Below, piece after piece: positions 3,716 to 6,235 of a DNA stretch of 6,235 nt. The notes under the pieces are model-generated. The model saw only the letters and a list, made by a program, of their open reading frames with translations, did no database searches and was not told where the DNA came from. The DNA comes from an uncultured Candidatus Saccharibacteria bacterium (GTDB lineage: Bacteria > Patescibacteriota > Saccharimonadia > Saccharimonadales > Saccharimonadaceae): contig CAMHRH010000048.1 in NCBI GenBank assembly GCA_946187605.1, positions 1 to 6,235 on the forward strand. The letters are read 5' to 3'. The translations under genes and the position numbers were made by a program. The first letter of the stretch is position 1; each line of letters begins with the position of its first letter.

Positions 3716-5953
3716 CTAAGGCTTCACGCACCCGTCAAGCTCACCATCAACATCTTCACCAAGCTTGATTTCCATATTGGACAGCTTCGCATCTATGTAT
3801 GCCATCGGCGTCTTCACGCCATCAATCCACCTATATGATGCGCCAAAATACACAGTAGTTTCAAATGGGTATATTTCTTTTGGCTGATAATTCATATAGC
3901 GTATATCGCTATTGTTCACCTGGTAGCAAATCACCTCATTCTTGCGCATAATCGTAATTTTTCTAGTGTTGCTAATCGGCTCATACTTCTTAATACCAGA
4001 GAACCGCGAAGTCATCGTATGCTCATTATCGGTATACCTAGTCACATTTGACCCGATCAGATAATTAGTAGAAGCCTCGTTTCTACGTACTACAACGCCT
4101 GGCCATTCTAGACTATCAATCTCCGCAGTGCCGCTCATTAGAGTACCACGATGTCCATTTTTGTCTTTATTGAATTCGTCAATAGTAAAGGTAATCAAGA
4201 AGTCTTTTCTAATATTTGCCTGGCTAAACAATTTCACGCCAGTATCAATATACTCCACGTCGTAATACTCTTCGCAATCATCGCCAGTAATATTGTTCGC
4301 ATCAGTCATGAAATTCTTCTGCCCTTCGTAAATACCATTGAACTGGCACTGACCTTTGTGAGAGTATACGGTCTTGAATGGGCTTTCAATGTATTCTGGC
4401 CCTATTTCCAGATTGCCAATCATTTTTATTGTTATTTCTCTATCTGTTCTACCGTCGGACCACTTCGAGAACTTCCAGCCATCACGATCAATGGCTTTTA
4501 ATGTTATCTCTTTTTCGTAATTATATAGTCCAGGACCATATTCGCTCTCAATATATTCGCTATTTTTAAGAGTAAGGCGATATTGCCTGCGATCATACTT
4601 ATACTCAACTCTCGCCGAGCCATCGGCTACAATTAAAACACTTTCCGGATTAGGCGCTACAAAACCTGCATACTCACCCACCGCGGGAGTGGCATTAGTG
4701 TCAGTTGTACCAGTATAATGTTCTTCCGGCAATGATACGTACGTATCGCCGTCCACTGTCATAAATGACCTTACGACCGTATATTGAGTGTCTGTCCTAG
4801 GAGCCCAAACAGCAAACAGCTCGTATGTACCATCATCGCTACGCAAATTCTTAATCTCCGCTTCGTCCCTATAAATGCTAGGGCCATCCGCTACAGTGCT
4901 CCAGCCAGCAAAGGTGTAGCCTTGGCGTACAAACATATTCTTGGTTAATGTCGCCGCCTCATCATAAGCCACGGTCTGCTCCTCCATCGAACCGGATGTA
5001 GATTTATTACCATTGAATTTTATCGTATAGCTATATGGCTCATAGCTCGCAACGAGCACCAAGTCATCATCAATTATAGTATTGAAATCAAAGACTTCGC
5101 CGTCAGGCGTCTTCCAGCCCGCAAAATAATATCCTTCATCAGGCTCTGGCGCATCAATATTTTCGACAGCATCGCCGTATTCGATTGTTGAATCTAACAA
5201 CTCTTCGCCGTCGGCAGACATATACTTCACAATCAGCCTATCGTTCAATAGGAAGTCGCTATCAACAGATACATCATAGACACCATCCGCAGCTTCTGCG
5301 AACGGTAAAGGTAAACAAGCTACAGCAAGCAAAATACCTATAATGGCCACTTTCTTCCCAAGTTTAGCTCTCTTCATACGGAAAATTATTAAAGCTGACA
5401 AGCCAATTACGCATACGGCCATAATTACGCCAAATACTGAAACGTTATCCCACGTACTCGGATTAGCAATCACGATTGTCGATTCGCTACCATCAGAAAA
5501 CTTAAAAACTACTTTTATCTCTAATTTCTGGTTTCTCTTATTGACGTCCGTTACGGCGTTTGCATAAGTAGTCTTCAATACGAAATCAAAGCTCTCGCCT
5601 GCCGCAATCTCGTCGCCAGCAAAGCTGCTGAACTCGTAATTAAATATTTCGCCTTCATAATTCGAAGTGACGTTATCAATTATCCTAGAATTGCTGCCCG
5701 TGTTTTTGATTTTTATCTTATAAACAACACTATCGCCAATCTTATGAAAAGTAACGTTGTTATTGATTTTATTCGCGCTAAAACCCGTAATGCTGCCCGT
5801 TGCCGTGTCGGTTATTTGGCTCACTACTACATCCGACACTTCAAATGGAGACGACTCTGCGAAAACTTTTTGTAGGCCCAAAAAAGACGCAACAGCTACC
5901 AATAGCAAAGGTAGTGCCAACCAAAAAATCTTACTCCACTTTTTCGACTCCAT
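3716..5953 (-). CDS. Large surface protein with InlB-type repeats and a probable LamG-like domain
   Basis: This 745-residue protein begins with a signal peptide or signal anchor (residues 9-32, possible cleavage after VFA). Residues 35-165 form a beta-rich extracellular domain. A hydrophobic segment (171-191), a basic loop (RMKRAKLGKK) and another hydrophobic segment (202-219, ending PFAEA) follow. Next come InlB B-repeat-like units (about 238-306 and 308-385, each with the YxFAGW core), a MucBP-like unit (389-458, ending RVEYKYDRRQYRL) and a degenerate repeat (459-521, WKFSKWSDG). The C-terminal part (about 525-745) resembles a LamG/concanavalin-type lectin domain and carries Cys536, Cys560, Cys676 and Cys742. 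There is no LPXTG anchor; the membrane hairpin could hold it. It probably mediates attachment to other cells, as similar repeats do. A partial AAGGG site precedes the ATG. Confidence 0.88.
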   Translation of the reverse strand: MESKKWSKIFWLALPLLLVAVASFLGLQKVFAESSPFEVSDVVVSQITDTATGSITGFSANKINNNVTFHKIGDSVVYKIKIKNTGSNSRIIDNVTSNYEGEIFNYEFSSFAGDEIAAGESFDFVLKTTYANAVTDVNKRNQKLEIKVVFKFSDGSESTIVIANPSTWDNVSVFGVIMAVCVIGLSALIIFRMKRAKLGKKVAIIGILLAVACLPLPFAEAADGVYDVSVDSDFLLNDRLIVKYMSADGEELLDSTIEYGDAVENIDAPEPDEGYYFAGWKTPDGEVFDFNTIIDDDLVLVASYEPYSYTIKFNGNKSTSGSMEEQTVAYDEAATLTKNMFVRQGYTFAGWSTVADGPSIYRDEAEIKNLRSDDGTYELFAVWAPRTDTQYTVVRSFMTVDGDTYVSLPEEHYTGTTDTNATPAVGEYAGFVAPNPESVLIVADGSARVEYKYDRRQYRLTLKNSEYIESEYGPGLYNYEKEITLKAIDRDGWKFSKWSDGRTDREITIKMIGNLEIGPEYIESPFKTVYSHKGQCQFNGIYEGQKNFMTDANNITGDDCEEYYDVEYIDTGVKLFSQANIRKDFLITFTIDEFNKDKNGHRGTLMSGTAEIDSLEWPGVVVRRNEASTNYLIGSNVTRYTDNEHTMTSRFSGIKKYEPISNTRKITIMRKNEVICYQVNNSDIRYMNYQPKEIYPFETTVYFGASYRWIDGVKTPMAYIDAKLSNMEIKLGEDVDGELDGCVKP

Positions 5954-5966
5954 AACACTTACCCTT

Positions 5967-5995
5967 ATTATATATAGAAACTACTTATGGTGCAA
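5967..5995 (-). promoter_or_regulatory. Promoter of the surface-protein gene
   Basis: On the minus strand TTGCAC (5995-5990), a 17-base spacer and a perfect TATAAT (5972-5967) give a start near 5960. This leaves a leader of only about seven bases before the ATG at 5953. The partial Shine-Dalgarno AAGGG (5966-5962) would then lie at or upstream of the start and so may be absent from the message. Confidence 0.6.
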
Positions 5996-6011
5996 TAGAT
6001 TTTTTTATCTT

Positions 6012-6121
6012 TTATATCACGGGGGTCTTGCCCGCCAAATATTTATCGACGATGTTAGTGAATCTTTGTTCGGCTTCGACCCCCCCTTTGCTATGAAAGA
6101 ATAATTGCTTAAATTTGGCAT
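6012..6121 (-). pseudogene. Small ORF, 36 residues if one base is restored; frame broken or recoded
   Basis: A strong AAAGGAGG (6133-6126) stands four bases before an ATG (6121). The ATG frame gives 34 poorly protein-like residues ending in RPP and TGA at 6017. The next frame has no start codon but runs AKFKQLFFHSKGG and then VEAEQRFTNIVDKYLAGKTP to TAA at 6012, and reads like a real protein throughout. A single missing G after the ATG (ATGGCC shortened to ATGCC) would explain this. Alternatively, a shift to the -1 frame at the seven-G run (6086-6080), where codons GGG GGG allow perfect re-pairing, would join the ATG to the second half. TGA ends none of the seven clear genes here, which also argues for the second frame. 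The family is unknown. It may be a sequencing error, a mutation, phase variation or programmed frameshifting. Confidence 0.45.
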
Positions 6122-6182
6122 ATAGCCTCCTTTACTAAAAGCTTCATTTATTGTAGTCTAGAGCAAGTGCGGTAGCTCATCT

Positions 6183-6210
6183 TTGACATTCCGTGATTAT
6201 ATGGTAAAAT
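6183..6210 (+). promoter_or_regulatory. Strong promoter for a plus-strand gene beyond the window
   Basis: A perfect TTGACA (6183-6188), a 16-base spacer and TAAAAT (6205-6210) preceded by TGG (extended -10) predict a start near 6217. No ATG follows before the window ends at 6235, so the gene it serves lies outside. A minus-strand TATAAT (6201-6196) sits inside its spacer but lacks a matching -35. Confidence 0.7.
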
Positions 6211-6235
6211 ATAAAAAGAAGCACATTAATAACTC

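Noticed and set aside
3716..3800. Sortase (LPXTG) anchoring of the surface protein
   Set aside because: No LPXTG-like motif or C-terminal hydrophobic segment is present; the sequence ends GELDGCVKP.
4151..4569. Hydrophobic plus-strand ORFs opposite the surface-protein gene
   Set aside because: Hydrophobicity arises from reading the complement of an acidic, Asp/Glu-rich coding strand; no ribosome-binding site or promoter.
5757..6104. Plus-strand ORF of 115 codons crossing the start of the surface-protein gene
   Set aside because: It overlaps the surface-protein start, its promoter and the small minus-strand ORF on the opposite strand, with no supporting signals.
1..6235. Alternative genetic code with UGA as an amino acid
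   Set aside because: All recognised genes read cleanly with TAA or TAG stops and need no internal TGA readthrough; the lack of TGA stops in seven genes is too small a sample.

Overview
The window looks like chromosomal DNA of a small-genome bacterium, most probably a Candidatus Saccharibacteria (TM7) or related Patescibacteria member. This is inferred from the gene mix and not proven: compact overlapping genes, a two-domain superoxide reductase, a membrane-anchored DsbA-like protein, a lone slipin, and a large surface protein with InlB-type repeats and a probable lectin-like C-terminus. The seven clearly defined genes end in TAA (four) or TAG (three), and all read cleanly with the standard bacterial code. 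The first 384 bases use GC-rich codons (34 of the first 60 bases are G or C), while parts of the large surface-protein gene are far more AT-rich (20 of 60 in a sampled line).

Layout. (1) 1-384 (+): 3' end of a gene for an acidic, probably disordered repeat protein, followed by two tandem rho-independent terminators on the same strand (395-458). (2) 2915 down to 468 (-): a tight four-gene operon in the order superoxide reductase, integral membrane protein with a GCPSCG motif, DsbA-like thiol oxidoreductase, slipin. The first three overlap by 17-19 bases, and the last follows after 21 bases. It looks like an envelope/oxidative-stress unit in which the GCPSCG protein may take the place of DsbB or VKOR. 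(3) 2916-3103: a divergent regulatory region with facing promoters. (4) 3104-3322 (+): a 72-residue protein of unknown function whose promoter would start transcription at or next to its ATG. (5) 3380-3557 (+): tRNA-Cys(GCA), with an unusual T-loop, and tRNA-Leu(UAA), closed by a near-symmetric terminator. (6) 3590-3715: no gene, but many inverted repeats. (7) 5953 down to 3716 (-): a 745-residue surface protein with two signal-peptide-like segments, InlB-type repeats and a probable LamG/concanavalin-like domain carrying four cysteines. (8) 5954-6235: a small minus-strand ORF that appears to be out of frame by one base, and a strong plus-strand promoter pointing out of the window.

How they may work together: the superoxide reductase removes superoxide in the cytoplasm. 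The DsbA-like protein, anchored in the membrane, would form disulfides in exported proteins and could be re-oxidised by the GCPSCG protein. The slipin would organise the membrane. The neighbouring surface protein, with four C-terminal cysteines, is a plausible client. These links are inferred from gene order and motifs only.
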